Positions 43,403 through 51,946 of a DNA stretch of 64,000 nucleotides are shown one piece after another. Origin of the DNA: Fibrobacterota bacterium (GTDB taxonomy: Bacteria; Fibrobacterota; Chitinivibrionia; Chitinivibrionales; Chitinispirillaceae). Under the pieces are notes generated by a model, which was not told the origin of the DNA, did no database searches, and worked only from the letters and a program-made list of their open reading frames with translations. Each line of letters begins with the position of its first letter. The first letter of the stretch is position 1. Position numbers and translations under genes: made by a program. The DNA lies in NCBI GenBank assembly GCA_023459055.1, contig JAEWVR010000042.1:62001-126000 (forward strand), given 5' to 3'.

Positions 43403-45034
43403 TTACTTCTTAAGAATTGCCGCCAGATCCTGATCCGGTGTTGTAATCGGTGTCAGATTGAAATTCTCAACAAGGAACCTGAGAATATTCGGTGAAATAA
43501 ATGCCGGTAATGATGGCCCGATTCTGATATTTCTGATTCCAAGCGACAACAGTGAGAGCAGAATAACAACAGCTTTCTGTTCATACCAGGAAAGTACCAG
43601 TGATAGCGGAAGATCATTAACACCGCATTTAAATGCATCCGCAAGTGCAAGTGCAATTTTAACGGCACTATAGGCATCATTGCACTGACCGACATCAAGC
43701 AAACGCGGAATTCCACCAATTTCACCAATGTCAAGATGGTTGAATCTGAATTTACCACATGCGAGTGTAAGCACAATAGTGTCTTTTGGCGTTTTCTCAA
43801 CAAATTCAGTATAGTAATTACGTCCTGGCTTTGCACCATCACAACCGCCGACGAGGAAGAAGTGTTTGATTGCTCCCGCTTTGACAGCATCAATGACGGT
43901 ACCTGCTACACTCATGACAGTGTTACGGGCAAAACCGGTTGTTAGTGTGATACCTTCTTTTGCCGGTAAGCCACCAAGTGCTTTTGCCTTATTGATCACT
44001 GCTGAAAAATCCTTGTTTGAAACGTGTTGACATCCAGGGAACTCAACAAGTCCGCAGGTAAAAACGCGGTCGGAATAGGAATCTCTTGGTTTCTGGATAC
44101 AGTTTGTTGTAAACAAAAATGCAGCAGGAACATTATCAAACTCTTTCTGCTGGTTCTGCCAGGCAGTACCGAAATGACCGACCAGGTGTTTGAATTTTTT
44201 CAAACCGGGATATCCGTGGCAGGGAAGCATTTCTCCATGTGTATAGATATTAACTCCGGTTCCTTCAGTTTGCTTCAAAAGTTGTTCGAGATCGTACAAA
44301 TCATGACCGCTGACCACAATTGCCGGGCCCGGTTTCCATGCAGTTGACACTTTCGTAGGTTCCGGATGTCCATAGGTACCCGTATTGGCATCATCAAGGA
44401 TCTCCATGGTTCTGATATTGACTGTACCGCATTTCATATTAAGTGCGACGAGTTCATCGACAGTAGGATTCTCTTTGTTAAGTGCTGCAAGTGCTTCCTC
44501 GACAAATGCGAAAATGGTGTCATCTTTTTTACCAAGGACATAAGCATGATCAGCATATGCGGCCAAACCTTTTAATCCAAGAGTAAGGAGCTGTTGAAGC
44601 GAACGAAGATCCTCGTTGCTCTGGCTTGATGGAATGCTGTGTGCTTCACCCTGTGCAATAATCTCACTGTCAGATGAGGCAGGGACAAATGTTACTGATG
44701 CCGGTGGATTTTCGATATCGACGCCGCTGCTTTTCAGCTTTGCAATGAAATCAGTTTTGATTTTTGCAGCCTTTTTAATAAGCGCAATAATGGTTGCATC
44801 GTAGAAGTTTACATTTGTTACTGTAGTAAAAAGTCCTTCGATTATAAATTTGTCAACCGATTCGTCCTTGACATTTTTCTTACGGCCTTCAGTAGTGAGC
44901 CATCCAAGACCTCTTAGCTGATAAATCAGCAGATCCTGAAGAGATGATGTCGTTGGTTCTTTTCCGCAGACACCGCGGACACTGCATCCTTTTCCCTGTG
45001 CAGTTTGCTCGCATTGATAGCAAAACATTCCCAT
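43403..45034 (-). CDS. hcp: Hybrid-cluster protein (hydroxylamine reductase family)
   Basis: 543 residues from the ATG at 45034, which has AAGGAGT 6 nt upstream; a longer frame exists but lacks a site. The N-terminal cysteine set of the [4Fe-4S] cluster reads FCYQCEQTAQGKGC..VRGVCGK. Further conserved parts are LPCHGYPGLKKFKHL, FTTNCIQKP, GGCDGAKPGRNYY and ACGKFRFNHLDIG, which carry ligands of the hybrid 4Fe-2O-2S cluster. The family acts as NO reductase, hydroxylamine reductase or protein S-nitrosylase in nitrosative stress. It is the last gene of a ferredoxin-cupin-hcp run. The CYQC spacing is the type found in strict anaerobes. Confidence 0.95.
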   Translation of the reverse strand: MGMFCYQCEQTAQGKGCSVRGVCGKEPTTSSLQDLLIYQLRGLGWLTTEGRKKNVKDESVDKFIIEGLFTTVTNVNFYDATIIALIKKAAKIKTDFIAKLKSSGVDIENPPASVTFVPASSDSEIIAQGEAHSIPSSQSNEDLRSLQQLLTLGLKGLAAYADHAYVLGKKDDTIFAFVEEALAALNKENPTVDELVALNMKCGTVNIRTMEILDDANTGTYGHPEPTKVSTAWKPGPAIVVSGHDLYDLEQLLKQTEGTGVNIYTHGEMLPCHGYPGLKKFKHLVGHFGTAWQNQQKEFDNVPAAFLFTTNCIQKPRDSYSDRVFTCGLVEFPGCQHVSNKDFSAVINKAKALGGLPAKEGITLTTGFARNTVMSVAGTVIDAVKAGAIKHFFLVGGCDGAKPGRNYYTEFVEKTPKDTIVLTLACGKFRFNHLDIGEIGGIPRLLDVGQCNDAYSAVKIALALADAFKCGVNDLPLSLVLSWYEQKAVVILLSLLSLGIRNIRIGPSLPAFISPNILRFLVENFNLTPITTPDQDLAAILKK

Positions 45035-45158
45035 TCTGTAACTCCTTTTTGTAGAGGCATTACCTCTGTTGTAAAGTAAGTATCTGCATTGTAGCAATGC
45101 AGATACTGTTAATTCTGATATTTTCTTATTCCTGTCACTCGTCACGAGTCACATGTCA

Positions 45159-45509
45159 CTACTTAGCCTTAATCATAATAAGTGTCATCTTGAACTGTTC
45201 ATTGGCAGTAACTGAATGCGGTTTATTGGCAGGCATAATAAGCTGGCAACCGCTGTTAACGTTAAAAACCTTGTCTTCTATTGTAAAGACACCCGTTCCG
45301 TCAATAACCTCAACCAGTGCATTGTAGGGTGCACTATGGGTACTGAGCCGCTGTCCCTTATCAAAAGCAAATATAGTAATTGTTCCCTCAGGGGCATCTA
45401 TAATTGTTCTGCTTACCACAGATCCGCTCTGATAGCTGACAAGATCTTTGTAAGAAAATGGTACAGCAACAAGTTCTGTTTGTACAGTGTTTTTTTTATC
45501 TTTTTCCAT
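45159..45509 (-). CDS. Cupin-domain protein
   Basis: 116 residues forming one small beta-barrel. Motif 1 is seen as GQRLSTHSAPYNALVEVIDG, and motif 2 as LIMPANKPHSV. The metal-binding His positions are partly kept (H in THSAP, H in KPHSV). Genes of this type are frequent next to hybrid-cluster protein genes in anaerobes, but their function is unknown; binding a small molecule or metal is inferred. It sits 125 bp upstream of hcp and 27 bp after the ferredoxin stop. Confidence 0.85.
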   Translation of the reverse strand: MEKDKKNTVQTELVAVPFSYKDLVSYQSGSVVSRTIIDAPEGTITIFAFDKGQRLSTHSAPYNALVEVIDGTGVFTIEDKVFNVNSGCQLIMPANKPHSVTANEQFKMTLIMIKAK

Positions 45510-45536
45510 ACTATCACCTCCGTGAAAAATTATACT

Positions 45537-46367
45537 TTAAACCCATTCCTCGCTTAATACATCACCCTGAAGGCTTATAACGATTGCTTTAACGGGGATT
45601 TTCCGTGATGCCTTTGCGACTGCTGATTGTGCAAGGCGTAATAATCCACCACAGCATGGTACCTGCATGATAATTACGGTAAGAGTATTAATCTTTGCCT
45701 GGTCTACAAGCGCAGTAAGTTTTTCTGCGTAAATCTCCTGATTATCATCAAGCTTTGGACAGGCAATCGTTAGTGTTTTTCCTTTAAGAAAATCTTTGTG
45801 AAAATCACCTAAAGAAAATGCAACGCAATCAGCAGCCAGTAAAAGATCCGAATTTTTATAGTGTGGCGCATTCGGGGAGATCAGGTGCATTTGAATGGGC
45901 CAATGGGTCAGTTGTGATGGACGTTCTGAAGTGTCTTCAGCCGGACCCTGCCTTTTTTCTTCAAAAGCCATTGATCGTGAACCTGGACAACCAGTGTGAG
46001 CTTGCATAATATCCTCCTGCGGAACTGGAACATGGTGTTCTTTCAAATAATTAACTGCTTCATTATAGTATTCGGTTTGGCCGTGAGATTTAAGGTGCTG
46101 AAGGTGAGCTTTAATTGTGTTTACTCCTGCTTTAACAATATTCACCATTACCTTGCGTTCATCGTAAGCCTCTGCTTCACGTTCCTCCACTGTAATTGCG
46201 CCAACCGGGCAATGACCAAGGCATGCCCCGAGCCCATCACACATAAGATCACTAACCAGTCGTGCTTTGCCATCAATCATCTGGATAGCGCCTTCCGGGC
46301 AGTTTGGTATGCACATTGAACATCCTGTACACTTTTCTTCATCGATTGTTATTATTTTTCTAACCAT
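45537..46367 (-). CDS. Ferredoxin-like 4Fe-4S protein, partner of the hybrid-cluster protein
   Basis: 276 residues. The N-terminal domain carries two [4Fe-4S] motifs: CTGCSMCIPNCP (residues 14-25) and CDGLGACLGHCP (about 43-54). The C-terminal part has further cysteines in QAHTGCPGSRSM, LAADCVAFSLG, TIACPKLDD and MQVPCCGGLLRLA, suggesting more metal or redox chemistry. Proteins with this layout accompany Hcp and probably supply its electrons. It is the first gene of the operon and has GGAG before the ATG. An FNR-type palindrome lies about 70-85 bp upstream. Confidence 0.88.
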   Translation of the reverse strand: MVRKIITIDEEKCTGCSMCIPNCPEGAIQMIDGKARLVSDLMCDGLGACLGHCPVGAITVEEREAEAYDERKVMVNIVKAGVNTIKAHLQHLKSHGQTEYYNEAVNYLKEHHVPVPQEDIMQAHTGCPGSRSMAFEEKRQGPAEDTSERPSQLTHWPIQMHLISPNAPHYKNSDLLLAADCVAFSLGDFHKDFLKGKTLTIACPKLDDNQEIYAEKLTALVDQAKINTLTVIIMQVPCCGGLLRLAQSAVAKASRKIPVKAIVISLQGDVLSEEWV

Positions 46368-46760
46368 TGTTTACTCCTGGTCGCTGGTTTCATTTCATCG
46401 TTCTGATATAAATATGCCATAAAATCACAGGCAGATCATTGATCCGGATCAAGAAAACGTTAGAAAGTTACTCTGTTTAAAAAAAATCGTTCGATAGAGA
46501 TTTACTATGCTGCAACCATTTTTGATTGTCGTTAGAATTATATAGAAAAATAAAGTGTCCGGATTTATTTTTGGATTCCCTATTGTAAAAAACCAGAGAA
46601 TAGTGCAATAAACTTGAAAGAGTTCTATCAATAAAGGGCGTCGACCTGTAACTTGTTGAATTGTGAATGCAGCATGGTTTGATTTGAATACTACAACCAG
46701 GAAGCAATCAATAAATTACATAAATCGAAGTGCTCTTGACAAATTAAGAAATGAGGGCAA
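46368..46760. other. Divergent intergenic region, ferredoxin operon / pyruvate kinase
   Basis: 393 bp with the FNR-type box at 46439-46452 and no credible gene. The pyruvate kinase side shows a GAGGG close to its ATG and AT-rich stretches but no convincing promoter. Confidence 0.4.
46439..46452. promoter_or_regulatory. Perfect FNR/CRP-type box TTGATCCGGATCAA
   Basis: The 14-bp palindrome equals the E. coli FNR consensus TTGAT-N4-ATCAA with no mismatch. Its centre is about 78 bp before the ferredoxin start. If it acts at -41.5, the start site would be near 46404, and TATTTA/CATATT lies in the matching -10 region on the minus strand. HcpR, NnrR and FNR-family proteins commonly control hcp operons. 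Confidence 0.7.
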
Positions 46761-48197
46761 ATGAAAAGACTTCACAGAAAAACAAAGATCATATCAACCA
46801 TTGGGCCGGCAAGTAATAATGGAGAGATGATTTCCAGGTTGCTTAAATCGGGAGTAAATGTATTTCGGTTGAATTTTTCGCATGGAACCTGCGAAATGCA
46901 CGGACAGGTATTGAAGTTGATCAGAGAAAAATCTCAGGAACTTGGCGTGGAAGTTGCGGTGCTTGCAGATCTTCAGGGACCAAAAATCCGCACGGGAAAA
47001 ACACCTGATAATAGTTCGATTCATCTCGAAACCGGGTCAAAAGTTATCATGGTATCTGATATGACTCAGGTTTGTTCAGCATCAATTATTACCATTGATT
47101 ATCCGGGTCTTGCAAAAGAGATCACCAAAGGACAGCTCGTCCTTATCAATGATGGTGCGGTGTCGTTACGTGTTGATACTATAGATAGCGATGATACCAT
47201 ACACTGTACTGTTTTGTCAGGTGGCATATACTCATCACGTAAAGGAGTTAATTTTCCTGATGTCGATCTCTCTATTCCGTCAATGACACAAAAAGACCTA
47301 ACAGATCTGGAGTTTATTCTTAAAAACGATTTTCAATATGTAGCATTATCATTTGTCCGTAAAGCCGATGACGTTATTAAACTTAAAGAAATTATTAAAG
47401 AGAGCAGAGCTGATATTGAGGTTATTGCTAAAATCGAAAAACCTGAAGCTGCACGGCGTATTGATGATATCCTGAAGGTTTCTGATGGTATAATGGTTGC
47501 CCGTGGAGATCTTGGTGTAGAAGTCAATATCGCTCTGGTTCCAATCATTCAAAAACAGTTAATCGGGAAAGCTAATAAAGCTGGTAAAATTGTAATTGTA
47601 GCAACACAAATGCTCGAATCAATGATTAAGTCTCCAATTCCAACAAGAGCTGAAACTACTGATGTTGCTAATGCGGTAATTGATGGAGCTGATGCAATAA
47701 TGCTATCCGGTGAAACCGCAACAGGTCTTTTCCCGGTTGCTGCAGTAGAGACAATGCGTAGTATTGCCTGTAACGCAGAATGTTCAAACTATATTGATTA
47801 CGGAAAAAACGCGTATATATCAAATATTCAGTTTCCGCCTTTTGCAATCTGTGAAGCAGCACGGTGGGCAAGCCAAAATCTTGGAAATATTCCTGTTTGT
47901 GTCTATTCTCTGACCGGTGCAACGGCTGAGTACCTTTCAAAGGTTCGTGTAATTGCTCCGATTTTTGTTTTTACGCCAAACCATCAGGTAATCAAACAAC
48001 TATCACTTCAATGGAATGTTACTGCCTTCTTTATGGAATTTAATACTGATGTCTCTGAATTACATCATGATGCAGAGGATGTTCTTATTAAAGAAAAGTT
48101 TATCAAAGCCGGTGATCTGATTGCCCATATTTGTGGTACAACACCAATTGCAGGAGCGACAGATACGCTTAGAATTAAAAAAGTTGGTGAGAATTAA
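46761..48197 (+). CDS. pyk: Pyruvate kinase
   Basis: 478 residues, the classic length without the extra C-terminal PEP-utiliser domain. It begins RKTKIISTIGPAS and contains FRLNFSHG, ADLQGPKIRTG, the catalytic-Lys region VIAKIEKPEA, the metal-site VARGDLGVE, and the family signature ATQMLESMIKSPIPTRAETTD (seen from 275 on), then LSGETATG. It transfers phosphate from PEP to ADP to give pyruvate and ATP in the last step of glycolysis. It stands alone on the plus strand. The gene is complete with all key residues. Confidence 0.96.
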   Translation: MKRLHRKTKIISTIGPASNNGEMISRLLKSGVNVFRLNFSHGTCEMHGQVLKLIREKSQELGVEVAVLADLQGPKIRTGKTPDNSSIHLETGSKVIMVSDMTQVCSASIITIDYPGLAKEITKGQLVLINDGAVSLRVDTIDSDDTIHCTVLSGGIYSSRKGVNFPDVDLSIPSMTQKDLTDLEFILKNDFQYVALSFVRKADDVIKLKEIIKESRADIEVIAKIEKPEAARRIDDILKVSDGIMVARGDLGVEVNIALVPIIQKQLIGKANKAGKIVIVATQMLESMIKSPIPTRAETTDVANAVIDGADAIMLSGETATGLFPVAAVETMRSIACNAECSNYIDYGKNAYISNIQFPPFAICEAARWASQNLGNIPVCVYSLTGATAEYLSKVRVIAPIFVFTPNHQVIKQLSLQWNVTAFFMEFNTDVSELHHDAEDVLIKEKFIKAGDLIAHICGTTPIAGATDTLRIKKVGEN

Positions 48198-48360
48198 CCT
48201 GGTATCCGGGTACTGTAACCAGGCAATTGGTATAATCCCGACTAAAATCGTGGTTTTTTAGTAGATGGTGAATAAATTTACGTCTTATACAATTTTTCTC
48301 TGGCGTAGCAAAGAAAAAGAACATATTTTTAGGTCATCATTTTTTGATCGTTGAAATTTT

Positions 48361-48434
48361 GCGGCCATAGCTCAATTGGATAGAGCATCTGACTACGGAT
48401 CAGAAGGTTTGGGGTTCGACTCCCTATGGCCGTA
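48361..48434 (+). tRNA. tRNA-Arg (anticodon ACG)
   Basis: The cloverleaf is complete: a 7-bp acceptor (GCGGCCA with TGGCCGT, G-U at the first pair), D-stem GCTC/GAGC, anticodon stem TCTGA/TCAGA with loop CTACGGA, T-arm with loop TTCGACT, and discriminator A. CCA is not encoded. A34 is expected to be edited to inosine. Confidence 0.95.
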
Positions 48435-48447
48435 TTAAATACCTAAA

Positions 48448-48486
48448 GCCTGTAACACTAAAAATCAATGTGTTACGGGCTTTTTT
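48448..48486 (+). terminator. Terminator of tRNA-Arg
   Basis: An 11-bp stem, GCCTGTAACAC (48448-48458) with GTGTTACGGGC (48470-48480), one wobble pair, followed directly by six T. Confidence 0.9.
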
Positions 48487-48678
48487 GTTATATGCTGTTC
48501 TATATCTATATAACTCAATATCGTTGTATATCCATCAAAACACGACTTGGCCTGACACACAAAACTTAATTAAAACGTTTTAGCTGCAAAATAAAAAGGC
48601 AAAAAAACATATTATAAAGACCGGTGATGGACTAGATTGTGAATTCTTCATAGTATTGATAAATAGTTGTTGAAGTAA

Positions 48679-48709
48679 TTAACACTGTTAGTTATATTAA
48701 CAGTGTTAA
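48679..48709. promoter_or_regulatory. 31-bp perfect operator overlapping the TetR gene promoter
   Basis: TTAACACTGTTA (48679-48690), a 7-bp spacer, and the exact inverse TAACAGTGTTAA (48698-48709). A promoter TTGAAG (48670-48675), 17 bp, TATATT (48693-48698) has its -10 inside the palindrome, so a bound dimer would block initiation. Autoregulation by the TetR protein just downstream is the likely use. Confidence 0.7.
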
Positions 48710-48737
48710 CATGAGCAACTATTTAATTGGAGGGTGT

Positions 48738-49319
48738 ATGAATGAAGTTCGTGAAGAGAGGATTAAGGGCTATTTCCTTTCGGCCGCGAAAGATCTGATC
48801 CGGGGTGAGGGGTTGGAAGTTATAAGTGCAAGGAATATTGCGGAAAGAGCAGGGTACTCGTATGCGACGTTATATAATTATTTCCATGACATTAGAGATC
48901 TGATTTTCAGTTGTGTTGAGGACTTTCTTGAAGAGTGCAGAGTTTTTGTCCAGAGTTACTCATCAAAAGCACCTGCAGGAAAAGATCATTTAATTTCAGT
49001 TGTTAGTGGATATTGCAATTTTTTCATCCAGTATCCCGGGATCTTTGATCTGTTGTTTCATCAGAAGTTATCAACTATTACAACTGCGCAGTCAAAGACA
49101 GGAAAGATTGTTGATTTCCTGCCTGAATTAACAGCAAGTGACTGGCACATAATTTTTGGAGAGCATGACACGGATACGATTTCTGATGCTCAGAATGCGT
49201 ATGTGTATGCAATTCATGGTCTTCTTCTTCTGTATCTTAATAATCGTCAGGTGATGGAATACAGTCAGGTGATGGAAAAGATACAAAAATTAACAGAGTG
49301 TGCTATACATAGTTGTTGA
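48738..49319 (+). CDS. TetR-family transcriptional regulator
   Basis: 193 residues from the ATG at 48738, preceded by GGAGGG; an upstream ATG at 48711 would add nine residues and lies against the operator. The N-terminal HTH reads ILSAAKDLIRGEGLEVISAR in the family sense (actual: FLSAAKDLIRGEG), then IAERAGYSYATLYNYFHDIRDL. The C-terminal ligand domain is helical (GYCNFFIQYPGIFDLLFH; AYVYAIHGLLLLYLNN). No effector-pump or enzyme gene is adjacent, so its ligand and other targets are unknown. The perfect palindrome in its promoter indicates autoregulation. Confidence 0.88.
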   Translation: MNEVREERIKGYFLSAAKDLIRGEGLEVISARNIAERAGYSYATLYNYFHDIRDLIFSCVEDFLEECRVFVQSYSSKAPAGKDHLISVVSGYCNFFIQYPGIFDLLFHQKLSTITTAQSKTGKIVDFLPELTASDWHIIFGEHDTDTISDAQNAYVYAIHGLLLLYLNNRQVMEYSQVMEKIQKLTECAIHSC

Positions 49320-49357
49320 ATTTGAAATCGTGAATGTGCAGGGAAAGATAAGATTGG

Positions 49358-49428
49358 AGGCGGCACCCAGATTTGAACTGGGGATGAAAGTTTTGCAGAC
49401 TTCTGCCTTACCACTTGGCTATGCCGCC
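49358..49428 (-). tRNA. tRNA-Cys (anticodon GCA)
   Basis: On the minus strand: acceptor GGCGGCA with TGCCGCC, D-arm GCC-AAGTGGTAA-GGC, anticodon stem GAAGT/ACTTT with loop CTGCAAA, and a T-arm with loop TTCAAAT. Discriminator U, as in other tRNA-Cys. CCA is not encoded. Confidence 0.95.
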
Positions 49429-49445
49429 CTAATTATCAAAAAGAA

Positions 49446-49472
49446 TGGGTTTCCTTGTTGAAAGGAAACCCA
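49446..49472 (-). terminator. Hairpin between the tRNA-Gly and tRNA-Cys genes
   Basis: An 11-bp perfect stem, TGGGTTTCCTT (49446-49456) with AAGGAAACCCA (49462-49472), and a 5-nt loop. T-rich runs lie on both sides (TTCTTTTT on the minus strand), so it may end transcription from either direction. Confidence 0.6.
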
Positions 49473-49484
49473 GAATTTTTTTAA

Positions 49485-49556
49485 AGCGAGAGACGAGATT
49501 TGAACTCGCGACAGCTACCTTGGCAAGGTAGAGCTCTACCACTGAGCTACTCTCGC
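49485..49556 (-). tRNA. tRNA-Gly (anticodon GCC)
   Basis: Minus strand: acceptor GCGAGAG with CTCTCGC, D-arm GCTC/GAGC, anticodon stem CTACC/GGTAG with loop TTGCCAA, T-arm with loop TTCAAAT, discriminator U. CCA is not encoded. Confidence 0.95.
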
Positions 49557-49713
49557 AATTGGAACATAAATATAAACCATTGCGATTGTAGTGTCAATAA
49601 AAAAATTACATTTTTATATAAAACAGCGTAAAAAAACAGTGGAAAAATCAGATAGAAGACGACTCACAGATGAAAAAGTATGTTTTATGATACCTTAATT
49701 CTGAGTATCATTA

Positions 49714-51909
49714 TTACTTTTTCTTGCCACTTGCCATTCCAGATGCGAAAATTGTTACACGATTACGGCCGTGTTCTTTGGAATTATAGAGCGCTTTATC
49801 AGCAGAATCAATAAGTTGAGGCTGATTTGCAGCCAGTGATGGATATGCGGCGATACCGATACTTACAGTAACGCGTAGCTGCCGGTCATTGGAAACGATT
49901 ATATGATTCTCGATTGTTGAACGAATTCTTTCCGCAATAATCAGTGCACCCTGTTCATTGGATTCCGGTACGATTACAGTGAATTCCTCACCGCCATATC
50001 GGGCAGCGATATCGTTTGCTCTAAGTGATTTTCGGATACATTTTGAAATCTCTTTCAGGACAAGATCACCCACCGGGTGCCCATAGGTATCGTTGAATGA
50101 CTTAAAATGATCAATATCCATTAACAGTAAAGAGACTGTGCTGCCATAACGACGTGTACGCTCAATTTCCTTACTCAGCAGTTCCTGGAATTGACGGTGG
50201 TTATTGAGTTCAGTAAGGCCGTCAGTGGTAGCAAGCTTCTCCATTCGCTGATAGAGGAGTGCACGAGCAAATGCAACTTGTGCATTTTCTATCAACGTTT
50301 TAAAGATTTGTACAATCTCTTCCGTATAAACGTTTGGCCGGTCACTTTCAATTGAGTAAAGACCTCTGCATCTTCCTTCATCATCAAGAATCGGAAAAAT
50401 TAGAAGTGAACGTACCATAAGCGCCTGCAGTTCATTTGGAACAAAACGGTAATATTTTGTTGTATATAACTGGTAATCAGGAATGTTGACAAATGAACGC
50501 TTTTTAAACGCATAGGAATATAGTCCTGAATTAATAGGAAATTCGGATCTTTCAGGGATATCGGGACTTGCTCCACTTATTTTGATAATTTTACCCATTC
50601 TTGTTTCGTCATCAAACAGAATGGCCATCTGACGTGTGCAGAGTGCAACTGACGGACCGGTGTGAAGCATCACATCAAAAACATCAGAGAGGTTTAGTGA
50701 AGTTGTCAACAGGTGGCTTGCTTCATAAAAAATCTGGAATGTACGTGCAGCCTGCTCCTGTAAAATACGCATTCTGGCATTTGTGATTAGTGCAGCAGCA
50801 AGTGAGGAAAACCGTTTGAGGATATCCTTATCCTGATCATGAAAAGCATTTTTGTCCAAACTGTCAAGTACAAGTGCACCAAGCAGTTCGTTTTGTTCAG
50901 AGATTACTGGAACCGCAAGAATGGAGTTTATCTCCTGAGGAGAATTGTAGTAATTGATACCGGAATTATAGAAAGACAAATCCCCGCTCATAAAAATTTT
51001 TCTGTCGGCAAGCTGTCCGATTATTCCATTTCCGGATGCGATTGCAATACCTTTGTTAATACTGATACTCTTGGAATGGAACGAGTTAAGGATGAACGAT
51101 TGTGTCGTCGTATCATAAGTAAATCCAAGTGTTGAGTAGGCTTTAAAATTTCTTCTCATAAAGTAAACAACACTTGCAAGAAGATCATCAACACTGCCGA
51201 TGCTGGTTTTGTGTTCTGACTGAAATTCTCCGCTTGTAGCAGATATCTGGGTTTTTGTTATTTGGGATGTATCTGTGCGTGGTGGTGTATCCTGAGTATC
51301 AATATGTTTTACAGGTGTTTTAGGTTTGTCAACAATGGCAATTCTAAGATAGTGGGATGAAATAATTGATGGAAAAACGCCGCTGATAAAAAGGTAAAAA
51401 ATGGATAGTATGTTTCTTTCGTAGTACTCACTGATAATGCTTACGGTGTCGAGTAGTGTACCATTAATTGCTTTGGTAACTATAGGATGAAAAAATTCAC
51501 CAAGTATAAAAACAGTTAAAGGTGGTACCCAGGCTCTATTGACGCCAATTAGTGCTGTGGCAATAATGACAATAAAGTAGAGGACCGGAAAATCTGTAAG
51601 AAGTACCCCTGGTACTTCAGAAAAAAGGTGATTTGATGCAAATGCGATTGCTCCAATTCCAAGTGCCTGGTAGGGAAGAAGTCTGTTGTTGATATCTATA
51701 AGAACAGAAAACAGGGCAAATGCGAGTAACAGAAAGACAATTGCTGTTGCGAATTCAAGAGCAAACGGTATATTGGTTGCGGTATTCTCTAAAAAACCAC
51801 AAAGGGCAACAATTATTAATACAACGAATAAAACAGACTCTGATAAAGGTAAAATTTTCATTTTCATTGAAAATCCCGTGCTCGCATGATCTACTTTATA
51901 AGGTAACAT
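49714..51909 (-). CDS. Membrane diguanylate cyclase with GAF domains and GGDEF
   Basis: 731 residues. The N-terminus has about six hydrophobic segments over residues 20-190 (e.g. VLFVVLIIVALCGF; VPPLTVFILGEFFHPIV). Two GAF-like sensor domains follow (about 240-375, LLGALVLDSLDKNAF; and 385-540, CRGLYSIESDRPNVY). The C-terminal GGDEF domain (about 560-725) has the active-site motif GGEEF at 639-643 and DIDHFKSFNDTYGH, so it should make cyclic di-GMP; no inhibitory RxxD was seen in the expected place. The first ATG lies only 37 bp from the divergent GT9-like gene. The later ATG at 51867 (MKMKILPL) is a possible true start. Confidence 0.9.
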   Translation of the reverse strand: MLPYKVDHASTGFSMKMKILPLSESVLFVVLIIVALCGFLENTATNIPFALEFATAIVFLLLAFALFSVLIDINNRLLPYQALGIGAIAFASNHLFSEVPGVLLTDFPVLYFIVIIATALIGVNRAWVPPLTVFILGEFFHPIVTKAINGTLLDTVSIISEYYERNILSIFYLFISGVFPSIISSHYLRIAIVDKPKTPVKHIDTQDTPPRTDTSQITKTQISATSGEFQSEHKTSIGSVDDLLASVVYFMRRNFKAYSTLGFTYDTTTQSFILNSFHSKSISINKGIAIASGNGIIGQLADRKIFMSGDLSFYNSGINYYNSPQEINSILAVPVISEQNELLGALVLDSLDKNAFHDQDKDILKRFSSLAAALITNARMRILQEQAARTFQIFYEASHLLTTSLNLSDVFDVMLHTGPSVALCTRQMAILFDDETRMGKIIKISGASPDIPERSEFPINSGLYSYAFKKRSFVNIPDYQLYTTKYYRFVPNELQALMVRSLLIFPILDDEGRCRGLYSIESDRPNVYTEEIVQIFKTLIENAQVAFARALLYQRMEKLATTDGLTELNNHRQFQELLSKEIERTRRYGSTVSLLLMDIDHFKSFNDTYGHPVGDLVLKEISKCIRKSLRANDIAARYGGEEFTVIVPESNEQGALIIAERIRSTIENHIIVSNDRQLRVTVSIGIAAYPSLAANQPQLIDSADKALYNSKEHGRNRVTIFASGMASGKKK

Positions 51910-51946
51910 ACTTGTATTAAAACATATTTTCTAATTCTATAACATA

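Noticed and set aside
45035..45145. N-terminal extension of the hybrid-cluster protein
   Set aside because: The AAGGAG and the conserved MFCYQCEQT begin at 45034; the extra residues have no match.
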